64,000 bases of DNA from Prinia subflava (Eukaryota > Chordata > Aves > Passeriformes > Cisticolidae). This document shows, piece by piece, positions 23,317 to 34,040 of this stretch (its first letter is position 1; each line of letters opens with the position of its first letter). The stretch is taken from positions 24,055,300 through 24,119,299 of the forward strand of contig NC_086254.1 of assembly GCF_021018805.1 (NCBI RefSeq), written 5' to 3'. A program made the translations under genes and the position numbers. The notes beneath the pieces were generated by a model. It saw nothing but the letters and a program-made list of their open reading frames with translations, searched no databases and was not told where the DNA came from.

Positions 23317-25020
23317 AGCCAAGAACTTTTTTTTTTTTTTGTGATCAGCTCTGACAAACAACATCCAGAACGGGAGGTGAGAACAAGAGTGAGGATGCCA
23401 CGGGCTGGCTTCAGCATTAGTGCTGGAAGGGAGGGATTCACCCCTCCCTTCCAGGGGAAAATTCCAGAAATCAGCACAGTTACACCTCAAAATTAGCATG
23501 GAATGAAGGGAAATGTGCATGGATGGGAAGAGCATCACAAGCTGCTTCAAAGTTAGGATTTGGTGGCACAGGAGCCTGAAAAACAATGTTCCTGTTAACT
23601 CACAGCCAATCTGAGCTGTGTTTAGGCAGAGAAGTGGATTTTGGACATGCAGAGAAAGCACTGTCAGAGGAGACAGGCAAGAGTTTGAACACAAATATAT
23701 CTATTAAATGATCATTTCAAATAAAGGAATTGGTTATCTATCCATCCAATTCACACAGCATGGAAAGCACTGCAAATCTAAAGATACAAACTATATATAT
23801 ATATATATTTACTGGAAGTTCTAACTCCAGGGCTGGCCTCTGACATCCCTGCTCTGAGTTGAATTCCCACTTTTAATCAGCCTTAAAAGCAAATTGTTGG
23901 CACCATTTTAATCCCTCTCCTTGATTCCTAATAGGTCATAAATGATATCTCAGCTCCTGATTCTGTAGATTCACAAAGAAAACTGTGAAAATTATCGTAG
24001 AAACGAGAGAAGGCTATTTTAAAAGTGCTATTTTATAAAAAATATTTTACTGGTGTAAAAACTTACTGCTCTTGCATTCCTTCAAGATAAGTGTTGTCAT
24101 TCCAGGCAAAAAACTCCTTAAACGTCCATTAAATATTCCAGGGAATTTTCTCACTACAACTTATTGCAAGATTCACTGTTGGTACTGAATCTTTAAAAAT
24201 GCCAGCCAGGATTGCTTTTTACCAGGAAGGCTTAACTCATTATGAACAAGTAATTAATATTTTAATTTTATTAAGAAATGGAGCAGAGATCTCAAATTTA
24301 AGTTTTTTGGCAAGAACTGCACACTTAAATTCATTTGGAATATTATTATTCCTTCAGCAATGCAGATGACATTTTTTTCTCAAAAATGAAGTAGTGGAAA
24401 GAACATTTTTTGTTTTCAAATGTATTAAAGAATGGCCTGTGCCCTTGATCATAAAGCCCCCTACTCACCAGAAATTCTACGTGGGTGTCTGGAGGGAGAA
24501 TTAAATATTAATTATGTTCCTCCCCCACTGGAAGGGTCTCTGCTTCTGCATTCTCTGGGTTAAAAAGTTGCAATTCTCTGCTTCTCTGCCATGATTATCT
24601 TCAGAGAGTGCAGAAATCCCCAAATAGAGTTTGAGACTAAAAGTTTTGGGTGATTTCTGGGTTTTAATATAAAAGCTCACGTCCTCTGAAACAGCCATTG
24701 TCTTAACTGTGCGTTTTAAGCACTTTAAAGTACCCATCAAACCCAGATTTTTCCTACTTCAAACTAAAGTAGGACTAAAATAAAATAATTTTCTTATTTG
24801 TGGGGACAAATCCCTATTTCTGCAGGAAATTCCACGTTCCAGCTGCTGTATCAGATGTCCCGTTTTAGCCAGTTTTGATGCACATTAATGGAATAAAACC
24901 TGAACTGGGCTGAGCTCCCAAACCTCTCTGGTTCCAGGCTCTGCTCCACACAATCCATTGTTTGTCAGCACCTTGGATTTATTTTGGATTTTAGTGGGGT
25001 TTAGTCTGTGTTAGTAACGA

Positions 25021-25144
25021 GGGCAGGAATTGTCACAGGAATTGTCACAGGAATTGTTGCAGGAATTGTTGCAGGAATTGTCACAGGAATTGTGGCAGGA
25101 ATTGTCGCAGGAATTGTCGCAGGAATTGTCGCAGGAATTGCTGC
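25021..25144. repeat. 12-bp repeat CAGGAATTGTCR
   Basis: Ten copies of CAGGAATTGTCA/CAGGAATTGTTG/CAGGAATTGTCG. Begins about 190 nt beyond the donor of BCAS1 coding exon 6. The unit is a multiple of three, so it reads as CDNS repeats on the minus strand, but it lies outside the exon. Confidence 0.92.
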
Positions 25145-25337
25145 AGAACCCCGAGCTCACAGAGGGCCCAAGGAGAGGGAGGCTGCAGCTGGGGATGTTT
25201 CCATCCAGAAATGCTCCCCGGGGATCTCCAGAGCTCTGCACATCTGGCCAGATGTTGGGAAGGAGCTCCTCTCTCTCTCTGCCAGCAGCCAGCTGTGATT
25301 CCTCAGGGTTCTGCTGCTCCTGGACCTTCATACCGAC

Positions 25338-25472
25338 CTTGTGCCTAAAGAGTTTGCTAAAGGTGCCGTGGCCCAGCTTGGGGCTCTCTGCCTTCTTTTT
25401 CTTGGCTCCTTTGGAGGGGGATTCTGCCTTCGGGCCGGGCTGCCCCCCGGGGCCCTTCTCCGCCTTGGAGCC
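25338..25472 (-). CDS. BCAS1: BCAS1 coding exon 6 (residues 292-336)
   Basis: 135 nt, phase 0 at both ends. Reads GSKAEKGPGGQPGPKAESPS, then KGAKKKKAESPKLGHG, and ends TFSKLFRHK. It is lysine-rich, with the recurring aromatic/basic motif (FSKLFRHK) at its very end, much like LSKLFWKK at the end of coding exon 8. The acceptor is TTGTGCACAAG and the donor AAG then GTCGGT; both are weaker than those of the other exons, so this may be an alternatively used cassette (inference). A direct human counterpart is less obvious than for its neighbours. Confidence 0.8.
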
Positions 25473-25674
25473 CTTGTGCACAACAGCAGGGGCAGGTGAG
25501 GGTTTATTGCAGGTATTTGCTTTGTCAAAGACATTATTCCATCACTCACACACGTGGGGTTAAAGGAAATATTCCCTCTTAGCCCTGGACCAATTGTGGG
25601 TTTTTTTCCTGAGTGATTTCTCAGCTCTCCTCAGAGTTTCTTTCACATGAGCAGCAAAATAAAAGCCAAGGCAA

Positions 25675-25800
25675 TCCACCTGATTCCAAACCAGACCTGA
25701 TTCCAAACCAGACCTGATTCCAAACCAGACCTGATTCCAAACCAAACCCGATTCCAAACCAGACCTGATTCCAAACCAGACCTGATTCCAAACCAAACCA
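25675..25800. repeat. 17-bp repeat CCTGATTCCAAACCAGA
   Basis: About seven near-perfect copies; the variant ACCAAACCCGATTCC occurs once in the middle. Confidence 0.9.
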
Positions 25801-26424
25801 CAGCTTTCCTTCTAAAACCTCCACTAAACTGAAACCTAAATCCACAAACTTCTGTCGTTTCAAGCCATGAAGAAGCAATTTAGGATTTATAATTTTAAAA
25901 CAGGCAAATATAGAAACCTTTGGAGGAACCTTCAGTCTCTTTACTGCAGCATAATAAGGACTTCAAAACGTTTTATATAATGCATTATTTAGGAAAAGGG
26001 CAATGTGAATATTCATGATACACACTGCCTAAAATATTTCAAGCTTGCATTAATGTCCTTGAAATTAATTAATTAATTGTTCGAGGCTTTAAAGCAGGAA
26101 GATGCCTTTGGTTACCTGGCACGGAGGAGGAGGAAGGATTACCCCTCACTAATTCTCACTGAGAATTAAAACTGACCCTTTTTCCTGCAAAACTCTCACA
26201 ATTCCCGAGCGCAGAGTGACACAGGGTGAGCCCAGGGTCTGCCACGGGAGGGTCAGGTCAGGGGTTTGGGGCAGAGCTTGTCCAAAGAACCTCTGGGGTT
26301 GTGCAGGTGCCCCAGGAGCTGTGACAGAGGAGGGGACGGCCACCAAGGCTGGCACAGCAGCTGAGCAGAGCTGAGGCAGCGCTGGTGGGAGCCTGGTCCC
26401 ACACAAACAGAAAGTTCTGTCCCC

Positions 26425-26590
26425 CCAGAGGGTGCTGGGGCCCTGAGCAGGCTCCCCAGAGATCGTTCCCTGCTCCAGGGAGCCCCAGGAGCGCTCGGAC
26501 AACGCTCCCGGCGGGATTGGTGGGGTCTGGCAGGGCCAGGGGGATCCCTTGGGTCCCTCCCAGCTCCAGGATATTCCATCATTCTGTCAT
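26425..26590 (+). mobile_element. CR1 LINE 3' fragment
   Basis: AGAGGGTGCTGGGGCCCTGA, GCGCTCGGACAACGCTCCCG, GGGTCCCTCCCAGCTCCAGG and ATATTCCATCATTCTGTCAT follow the CR1 3' end order in plus orientation, with a degenerate tail. Confidence 0.75.
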
Positions 26591-26981
26591 TTGAGGGCAC
26601 AGCAGCCACCCAACAGCCCCACAGCACTGGGGAAAACTTAACAAAGCTTTGCCTTTAACACACAAGTTGGCTTTTTTAAGGAAAGAAAAAAAAAGATCAT
26701 TATTTCCTATCAGCCAAAAAATCTGGAGCTTTTCTGCCTTGAAGTTCCTAAGCATATTTCCCCTTTATTAAAGTACAAATACCATATCAGATAAAGGAAT
26801 TCCCAGTAAAAGAGAACTCCCACTTAATCTCCTGTGAGCAGTTTGCACATCCTGCAAATCACCTGGGTTTGTTTGCCCTGCCAGGTGTGCCAGCAAAGCA
26901 AACCCTCCCAGAATATTCCAAATTACAGCAGCAGTCACCTGGCACAGGGGCAGGTGACACAGTCAGGGATGGAACGGGGCT

Positions 26982-27052
26982 GTTTCCATCCAAACTGGAT
27001 TATTTCCATCCAAACTGGATTATTTCCATCCAAACTGGATTATTTCCATCCC
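26982..27052. repeat. 20-bp repeat TTTCCATCCAAACTGGATTA
   Basis: Three near-identical copies plus a diverged fourth (CCCAATCAGATTG). Confidence 0.88.
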
Positions 27053-27704
27053 AATCAGATTGTTCACCACCTCTGGGAAGAGCTGCAAGTGCTTTAATCA
27101 CTGCATTTTCTGCATGGCTTGGAAGACCTTCACCCCTATTTGATGATTTTCAGAGTTATTCAGAATTATTGAGAATAATTTTCAGTTATTCAGAATTAAA
27201 TCCCTCATGTACTCAGCAAGCTTGCTGCAAAGACTGATCATTGAATAGGACAAAAGAATAAAAAAATAGGAGAAACCCAAAAAATATTGTGACTTTCGTT
27301 AAAATCCGCATGGAAAAAACCCTTCCATTTTTAGGGTTTTATTCCTTATTTCTGAATAAAGTTTTTTTCAAGGCACAAGGAAAACTGTTCTATGAGGAAA
27401 CGGATTTTTTTTTTTTGTGGACTCAGAGATTTCAGTGAAATTTTAGATCAAGGACAAGTCAGAGTAATAACCAGAAGTGTTACAAATCATCACCAAACTT
27501 GCAGAAAACACAACAGATTTTGACTTTGGAACAGATGATATTGGGAATTGCACTGTTTAGTCTCTTTTTAATTTCAATTTATCCAAGGAAAAATATCTGA
27601 AATTACTTGAAATGATGACATCAGTTGGGGAAAAAACCAAAAAAAATGAAGAGGAAATCCCTGTGTGAAAAACACCAAAGACCAGAGAACAAGAAACTGC
27701 CTAC

Positions 27705-27749
27705 CTTGTCTTCAGAATCACTTTTGGCTTCAGCTTTGTTTGGGGAGAC
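27705..27749 (-). CDS. BCAS1: BCAS1 coding exon 5, 45-nt micro-exon (residues 277-291)
   Basis: Fifteen codons, VSPNKAEAKSDSEDK, nearly identical to human VSPNKAETKKDPEDT and of the same length. The acceptor is CTTTTAAG at 27750-27751 and the donor is AAG then GTAGGC at 27704. Phase 0 at both ends, so skipping or inclusion keeps the frame. Separated from the preceding exon by a 496-nt intron. The near-identity of so short an exon is among the best anchors for the gene identification. Confidence 0.93.
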
Positions 27750-28245
27750 CTTAAAAGAATTCGAGAGAAAACAACTCAGCCTTTCAAAGGATGGAAAAGA
27801 TACATTTGAAATCAGCAGGTTTTCTTTGCACAAAGGGAAAATACAAACATTGCTTCCCTCAAACGGGAAAATTTATAATGCAAATATTTCTTGAGAACAA
27901 ACTAATGGCTAAAATGAAAAACGCCTGGGTTGAATATTTGCTATTCAAGCTTATAATCAATGAATAAAGGTGAATTTTAGAGGTGGTACAAAAGGAATAT
28001 CAAGCTGAAAGTCTTCGAGACAGTTAAAAATCTGTGAGTATCAGAGAAGTGGAGTTTGCAGAGCAGGGGCACTCATTGATCATTTCATTTTCCACAACCC
28101 CTCACCTCACCCCTCCAGCACCCAGCACAGAGAACATGTGAAATAAATTCATATTTATTTATACATTACTTATACAGTTTTTTCAATCCCACGGGGGATT
28201 TTTGGAAGCAATGGAGACACAAAGAGATGGAGAGGCAGAACTTAC

Positions 28246-28392
28246 CAGTGTTTTGAGGAAGCTCATGACTGAGCCCTGTCCTGCAGCTGCCTGGGGACCG
28301 TCCTGCTGTGCCTGTGCCCTCCCAGGTGCTGCAGCCACCTGCTCACCTGCACAGTCCTGCCCAAGCTCCTTTTGGCTGCACTCATCTATCTC
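28246..28392 (-). CDS. BCAS1: BCAS1 coding exon 4 (residues 228-276)
   Basis: 147 nt, phase 0 at both ends. Reads EIDECSQKELGQDCAGEQ, then an Ala/Gln-rich stretch, and ends GQGSVMSFLKTL, matching human NNSIMSFFKTL exactly at the exon end. The acceptor is TTATTTTTTAG at 28393-28394; the donor is CTG then GTAAGT at 28245. The hydrophobic/basic tail MSFLKTL is one of the recurring motifs in this protein. The middle is acidic and Gln/Ala-rich with no predicted fold. Confidence 0.92.
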
Positions 28393-29640
28393 CTAAAAAA
28401 TAAATAACAGGGGGCAGAGGTTGCAGGCTGCCAGCTTGCCCGGTTCCCAGTGGAATGCAGAAGTGACTTTTGTGACTTGCTGGGAGTCACAGCAGCAATT
28501 CCAACCATTCCTGCCCAGCCCACGGCTCAGAACAATCCAGCATTTATCCCTCTCCTTCCCCTTGCTGCTCACACATTCAGCACTTGCTGCTGCTTGGGGA
28601 ACGTCGTTCTCAGCCACGACAAGCACAGGGCGAGCCCCAAACCCCACTGTTCTCTTTTGGAGGCTGAACTTGTGAAAAATGGGAGCAAACGCTGAGATTT
28701 TGGCCTTTGCCAGCCCCGTGTCTGAGTGCTTGGCTTCTGAGTCTCTATTTTGCCATGCCAGGAATCATTTTTATCTATCAAACGCACATCAAAAGAAGGA
28801 AAAAGGGAACAAATCAAAGTAATCCCCTTTGGCCAGATGGAGCTGCCTCTTCTCTTCATGGAATTACGGTTCCCAGAGCCCCAAAAAGTTTTCCAGTGCT
28901 CAAGCACTCACAAGTGGGTAATATTAAGATATTTGTTTTCTGTTTAGACACCTGGCCAAGGATTTGGTTTTAAAGATCACTTCTTGAACCAGTTTTGGAG
29001 AGTTTGGCACCTCTCACGCTGAATTTACCTTCCATTTCGGCCACCTTTGCCTTGAGCCTGCACAGGAAAACTCAACACAAGCATTGTGCAGCACAGTGAC
29101 ACCAAAGAGTGCCTCAATGACATCAAAGGTTTTTGCCCTGACCAACCCATTAAAGCTCAATGCTTTTTTTGGTGGGAAAAAAATAGGAAAAAAAGCATTT
29201 TAAAGATCCTTTCCTTGTGCTGGATGATTAAAACAGCACAAAAATTTTATAATATGGATTTCTTTCTGTCACCAGGGGAAGGAATAGACTTCAAATTCCT
29301 TAAAACTTCAGAGGGATCAGGAGAGCTGGGCGTGGGGTGGGCAGTGCCAGCAGAACCCAGGGAATTAAAGTGTGCACTGAAATGCCAGAAGGGACTTCTG
29401 GGCAATTCCCACCCACCAAGGTCTCCAGGCTGGCCCAGGAGCAGCAGAGCAGTGCTGGAATGCTCAGCAGGCTGCTCGAGGGTCTCTCACCCCTTTGTGC
29501 AGTGCCAGCCCCAGCACGGCCCCAGAACAATCTGTCCCTGCAGGACACGCGTGGCCACGCAGCCCTGGGTGGCATCCACACAGCTCTGGTGCCATGGAAA
29601 GTGCTGGCTCTGCTCCAGGTGCTAAAGGGACAACTGAGGC

Positions 29641-29687
29641 AGGAGCAGCAGGAGGAGGAGGAGGAGGAGGAGGAGGAGGAGGAGGCT
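29641..29687. repeat. GGA triplet run
   Basis: About thirteen GGA/GCA triplets, encoding Glu or Gly runs in shadow frames. Intronic. Confidence 0.9.
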
Positions 29688-32600
29688 GATGTGTTGCTGA
29701 ACAAAACCAGCTTCACAGCCCAAGAGCTTGGTGCCATCAAACTCTTTAGTGCTGGATGCTATCAAGAAAAAAACTGATTGGAGTTTTTTTGGGGTTTTTT
29801 TGGTGGTGATGGGGTTTGTTTGTTTGTTTGTTTTGTGGTGTTGGTTTTTTTTTATAATTATAGGCAAGCTCAAGCCCTGGTTTTGGGCTGCATTTCAGGA
29901 GAGAGCTGCACACAGCTCACACAGCTCTTTCCAGCACCTCTGGCTGATCCAGGACATCTCCCTGAAGAGGTCACACTGAAGAGAAAACCACTGCAGATCC
30001 TGAGAGCTGGGGCCATCCCCAAATCCCTGAACTCCACCTTCAGAGCTCAGCTGTGCCTGTTTGATGTGCCCGTTTCAATGCACCCTTTAACTCCCCGGGT
30101 TCTGTTGGAACACACAGAGCACATCCACACCCAGCTGTCCTGATCCCTCTGAAGTTTTAAAGCATTTAAAGTCAACTCCTTCCACTGGCGAGGTAAAGAA
30201 ATCCACATTATAAAATTATGGTGGCATTTTAATCACCCAGCACAGGGAAAGGTTCTTTAGAATGCTTTTACTCTGATTTTTCCCACTAAAAATGACCCTG
30301 CCCTGCTGGAGGATCCCTCTCTGTGATTCCCAAGCTGAGGCTGCCTTTGGCCACAGAGGATCCCTCAGATCTGGCCTTGGAAGGGGGCTCTGATCCATCC
30401 CGTGCTCCCATGGGAATATTCCTGCAGGAATAGCCCAGCCTGGGGCCACCAGCACAGAAATTGGGCATGGAGAGGGCACAGCCCTACAGGATCACGGCCT
30501 CAGAGCCACAAAATCACCACAAAAGCCTCTGTGGCTGCTCCCCGCTCAAACCCTGAGGGTAAAGAATGAAAGAAACCCCAGCAACAACAGGAGATCAGTC
30601 TTAGGAGTTAATAGATGCCATGTAAATGTTCAATTCATGTCTTTGAGAAGCTAAATTTGGGGGTAATAAACACCTTAAATATACTGTAGTTTCAGTTCAG
30701 TCATCAGGAAAAAAAAAAACCCCAAACATATCAAAAGAATGTATTCCTGCCAGCACTTTTGTTTGCATGAATCATGGCTCAGTGAAACATTTCAGGCATA
30801 TAATTTATCTTTTCTTTGGCTTACATAGTAAATGCTTCATGAATTCATGAATTCTGCCCTTGTTTTAATTATGCTGCGCTCTGAATGTAGTTTTGTAGAC
30901 CACAAAAATAAAGAGTGGCTCAGCAAACACAGAATGTTTGTGCAGCTCTTAAGCTACAACTGTGGAGCCTCTCTCTTACTCACCAGCAACGCTGTTTGTT
31001 TTGTCTTGGCACTCAGTGCAGGGAAACTTTGCTTTTAGCATTTTCAGATACTACAAGCCATAATCCACAAAGAAAAAAAAAAAAAAAAGACAGAGAGAGA
31101 GAGAGAAAAAAGGAGCTGTTGGCAGCGATATCTTGATTTTTAGTATGATTATTTGGTAACAGTTTGTAATTACTACAGTAACAGTAATTAAATTAGGCTT
31201 GGTCATTCTCCCATCCAAGAGGAGAATTGGAACTTCAGAGGGAACAGAAGGCAACTGTGCTGCAAGGCAGAGCCCCAGCCTTTGTTTTAGGGATTGAGTT
31301 GAATTTGGCACCACATTGCAGAGTTCAGCTGATGTATTTTCCCCAGAAAAGGTGCATAACTCCTCTCTGCCCCCACCATATATTCCTTTTCATGCCTGAA
31401 GAACCAAAGACAAAATTATAGCCCAAAAATTTGAGCGTAAGGTTAAAATTCCTCCCCCTGTGATCCAGATCTGTCATTTATTTGAACCCCGATTTTTTGA
31501 GTCCTCATGGTGCAGCTTTAAGCACACACCTAAGGGATGCAGAAGCATTTTTGATAACCAGAGCTGTCCTCAGGAATGTTCCTGGGTTTTAAAAGCTGCT
31601 GGGATCCTGCAGACACTCCCTGACAGACCCAACACCACCCACTGCCTGGGATTTCCAGGTTATTCCCATCAGGGACCTCCAGGATGTGCGTGGGTCCAAG
31701 GGGACTGGAGCAGAACTGCAGAGCAGTAGGAATTAATGAGAAATCCAGGTGTTATTGATGTAATAAAGCTTGATCTGGATGAGCACTGCTTCCCTGTTTG
31801 AGGTGGGAGAATGGTTTAGATTCCCTTCTGTCCCTGATCATGCTCATACAGCACTGCCTCACCTCAGCTTTCAACTGGACTGTTTGCCCCAGCAATGCTT
31901 AACCCTGAATTCTGGTTAAAAGTGCTCCAAATTGTTCTTTCCTTAGATTTTCACACCACTCCTCCAGCAGCACCAGCTGTGACCTTCCCCACCCCGTAAA
32001 TGAGAGCAGATTCACTGCAGTGACAGCACCATAGGAAATGAGAATTTGCCTTTTGGTGGGAAGAGAGACAATTCCTGCAAGCCACGGGGAAGATTTGTGT
32101 GTGACAGTAAAAATATCTGCAGGAATTCGGGGTGTTGGAAAGCTTCATTCTAAAAGGCTGAACACAGGATTCATTTCAAATTATCCACCCTGTTCTCCTT
32201 AGATGCTGAATGCCTTTATGGGTTCTTTAAATGCCCACCCTGAGCTGTCTGAAACACCAGGGATGGGAGCACTCCTGAAGGGCAGGGCTGGAAAATGAGA
32301 CTGCTTTTGTCTTAAAAATGAACCCTCAGAAAAATATTACAATGGGTAAATGTGTACAAGAAACGTGATCTTCAAATTTGAGAATGTCTATTTAAAATAG
32401 AGAAGACAAAGATTAAAAATAAAAGAATTTCAGGGCAACCTGCAATGCTGGCAGTGTAGGCAGTGAGTATCTCATGAGTTAAGTTCAACACTACCCAAGG
32501 CATCAGTGACCACTTATCAGTGACCACAATCTTATTTGTGAGACTGAATTGGCCAATAAAAGCAATTATTAAAATGGTATTTACACATTGTTTTTTCCCT

Positions 32601-33296
32601 CCTGTTCCTGACATCAGACAGGGTTTCAGTTTGATCACCAGTTCCTGTGTCCACCTCTCCAGCAGAGCTCAGACTTACACCACTATTCCCTTTCAGAGGA
32701 CGGGCTTTTTCTGTAGATAATTCCCTGAAAATTAATTTTATAATACCCTTGCTTAGATCAAATTCAGCAGGAAGTGCAAAATCTAAACTCAACTTTCAGC
32801 TCCTTTAACCAGAGCGCTCTTTCAGTTAAGATCCACAGTTTCTTATACCACATCCTCGTCCGGTAAAATCCTTTCTAATGAACCACCTTTCCTTGACTAA
32901 AACTCCACAATAAGCTGGAATATAAAGTTGTTGCTGCATAATATTCCTTTTTTTGAATATTCCTTTCCCTATTCTGATGAATAGGGTATCCAGTGTCTGT
33001 TGCTCGAGAAGTAGAACTATTTTAAAAACGGCACAAAACACACCAAAGAACTTTTAGAAAACTACCCCGTGCCAGACTCCAAGGACCTAAAGCACAAGAA
33101 AGAGTTTTAATTTCAGGTATTTTTGCTTTCATTTGCAGCTGGCTCTTCCTAGCAATTGGAGCTGTGCTGCCCAGCCCTTTCAGGGAATTATAAATTAAAT
33201 TAAACTGGAGGTGATGGAGTCATGAGACAGAGCTTCACTCCTTGGCCACAGGTGCCCCTTCCACGCCTCTGTCCCGCCACCCCTGGGCTGTCACCT

Positions 33297-33381
33297 GCGG
33301 TCATTTTAGGGTCATTTTAGGTCATTTTAGGGTCATTTTAGGTCATTTTAGGTCATTTTAGGGTCATTTTAGGTCATTTTA
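33297..33381. repeat. 10/11-bp repeat GTCATTTTAG(G)
   Basis: Eight copies alternating 10 and 11 bp, about 130 nt beyond the donor of BCAS1 coding exon 3. Confidence 0.92.
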
Positions 33382-33510
33382 CGGTGCCACACTGATTCAT
33401 TCCCACCCCCACGCGGAGCTAGGGGATGGAACTTGGATGAATCTCGCCAACATTCCCAAGAGTCTCCATTAGCAGAAATGAATTAATGGATATTTGATGG
33501 CAGCACTTGC

Positions 33511-34040
33511 CTTGCCCAGCGGGACCCCAGCGTTGGGTGCGCCGGCCGCGATGCCCCCGTTGGGAACGTCCAGCTCCTGCCTGCCCTCCTGAGGGTCCCC
33601 TCGTGTCCTTCCCTTGTGCTTCTCCAGCCTGAAGATCCTGTCCAAGAGCGTCACTTGTTTGGCCTTTGGGGCGGCCACATCCTGTCCCTCAGGTGTCTCC
33701 TCGAGCTCCACGTCCTGCAGCGGGGCCTGGCCCGGGTTTTTCTGGCTCTCCTGCCGGTCCGCAGCCGTCCCGGGCCGGTCTGTGCCCTCCCTCGGGGCTG
33801 TGTTCAGCCCGGTGGCATCGGCAGCGGGCTCTGCGGGGGCCGGAGGCTCCGCGGAACGCCCTGGCACAGCCCAGGGGAAGGCGAGCGCGGCGCGGGGCCT
33901 GGCAGCCGGCACAGCCCCGCTGGCAGCTGGCACAGCCCCGCTGGCAGCGCTCCCACCGGCCTGCCCACCTGCCCGGGCACCGCGCAGCTCCGCTGGAGGG
34001 ACGGCAGCGGCATCCCGGCCAGGAGCTGCCCTGGCATCCC
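33511..34040 (-). CDS. BCAS1: BCAS1 coding exon 3, the largest (residues 51-227)
   Basis: 530 nt, entering in phase 1 and leaving in phase 0. The first part is Ala/Gly/Pro/Arg-rich and contains an in-frame 21-nt duplication giving SGAVPAA twice (residues 84-97). A VPGR segment (about residue 108) matches PVPGR in human. The second half carries VTLLDRIFRLEKHKG (about residues 180-194), equivalent to human FFDKFFKLDKG, and it ends GVPLGK like human DVPAGK. The acceptor is CTCTGTTGCAG at 34041-34043, and it is the last copy of a 9-copy repeat of acceptor-like units. The donor is GGCAAG then GCAAGT, a GC-type donor in its usual strong context; a GT donor in frame is not available nearby. High GC and alanine content suggest rapid divergence. 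Confidence 0.9.
33901..33942 (-). repeat. In-frame 21-nt duplication inside BCAS1 coding exon 3
   Basis: Two adjacent 21-nt units differing at one base encode SGAVPAA twice (residues 84-97). Confidence 0.9.

Larger units (their letters stand above)
22299..25337 (-). other. BCAS1 intron 7
   Basis: 3.0 kb, with short minisatellites at 22884-23075, 23228-23316 and 25021-25144, a TA run at 23791-23808, and otherwise unique AT-rich sequence. Confidence 0.8.
25473..27704 (-). other. BCAS1 intron 6
   Basis: 2.2 kb with a 17-bp repeat (25675-25800), a CR1 3' end (26425-26590), a 20-bp repeat (26982-27052) and unique sequence. No extra exon recognised. Confidence 0.8.
28393..33510 (-). other. BCAS1 intron 4 (GC-AG type)
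   Basis: 5.1 kb. Starts with GCAAGT at 33510 and ends with TTTTTTAG at 28393. Contains a GGA-triplet run (29641-29687), the GTCATTTTAG repeat (33297-33381) and unique sequence. No conserved exon found. Confidence 0.75.
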
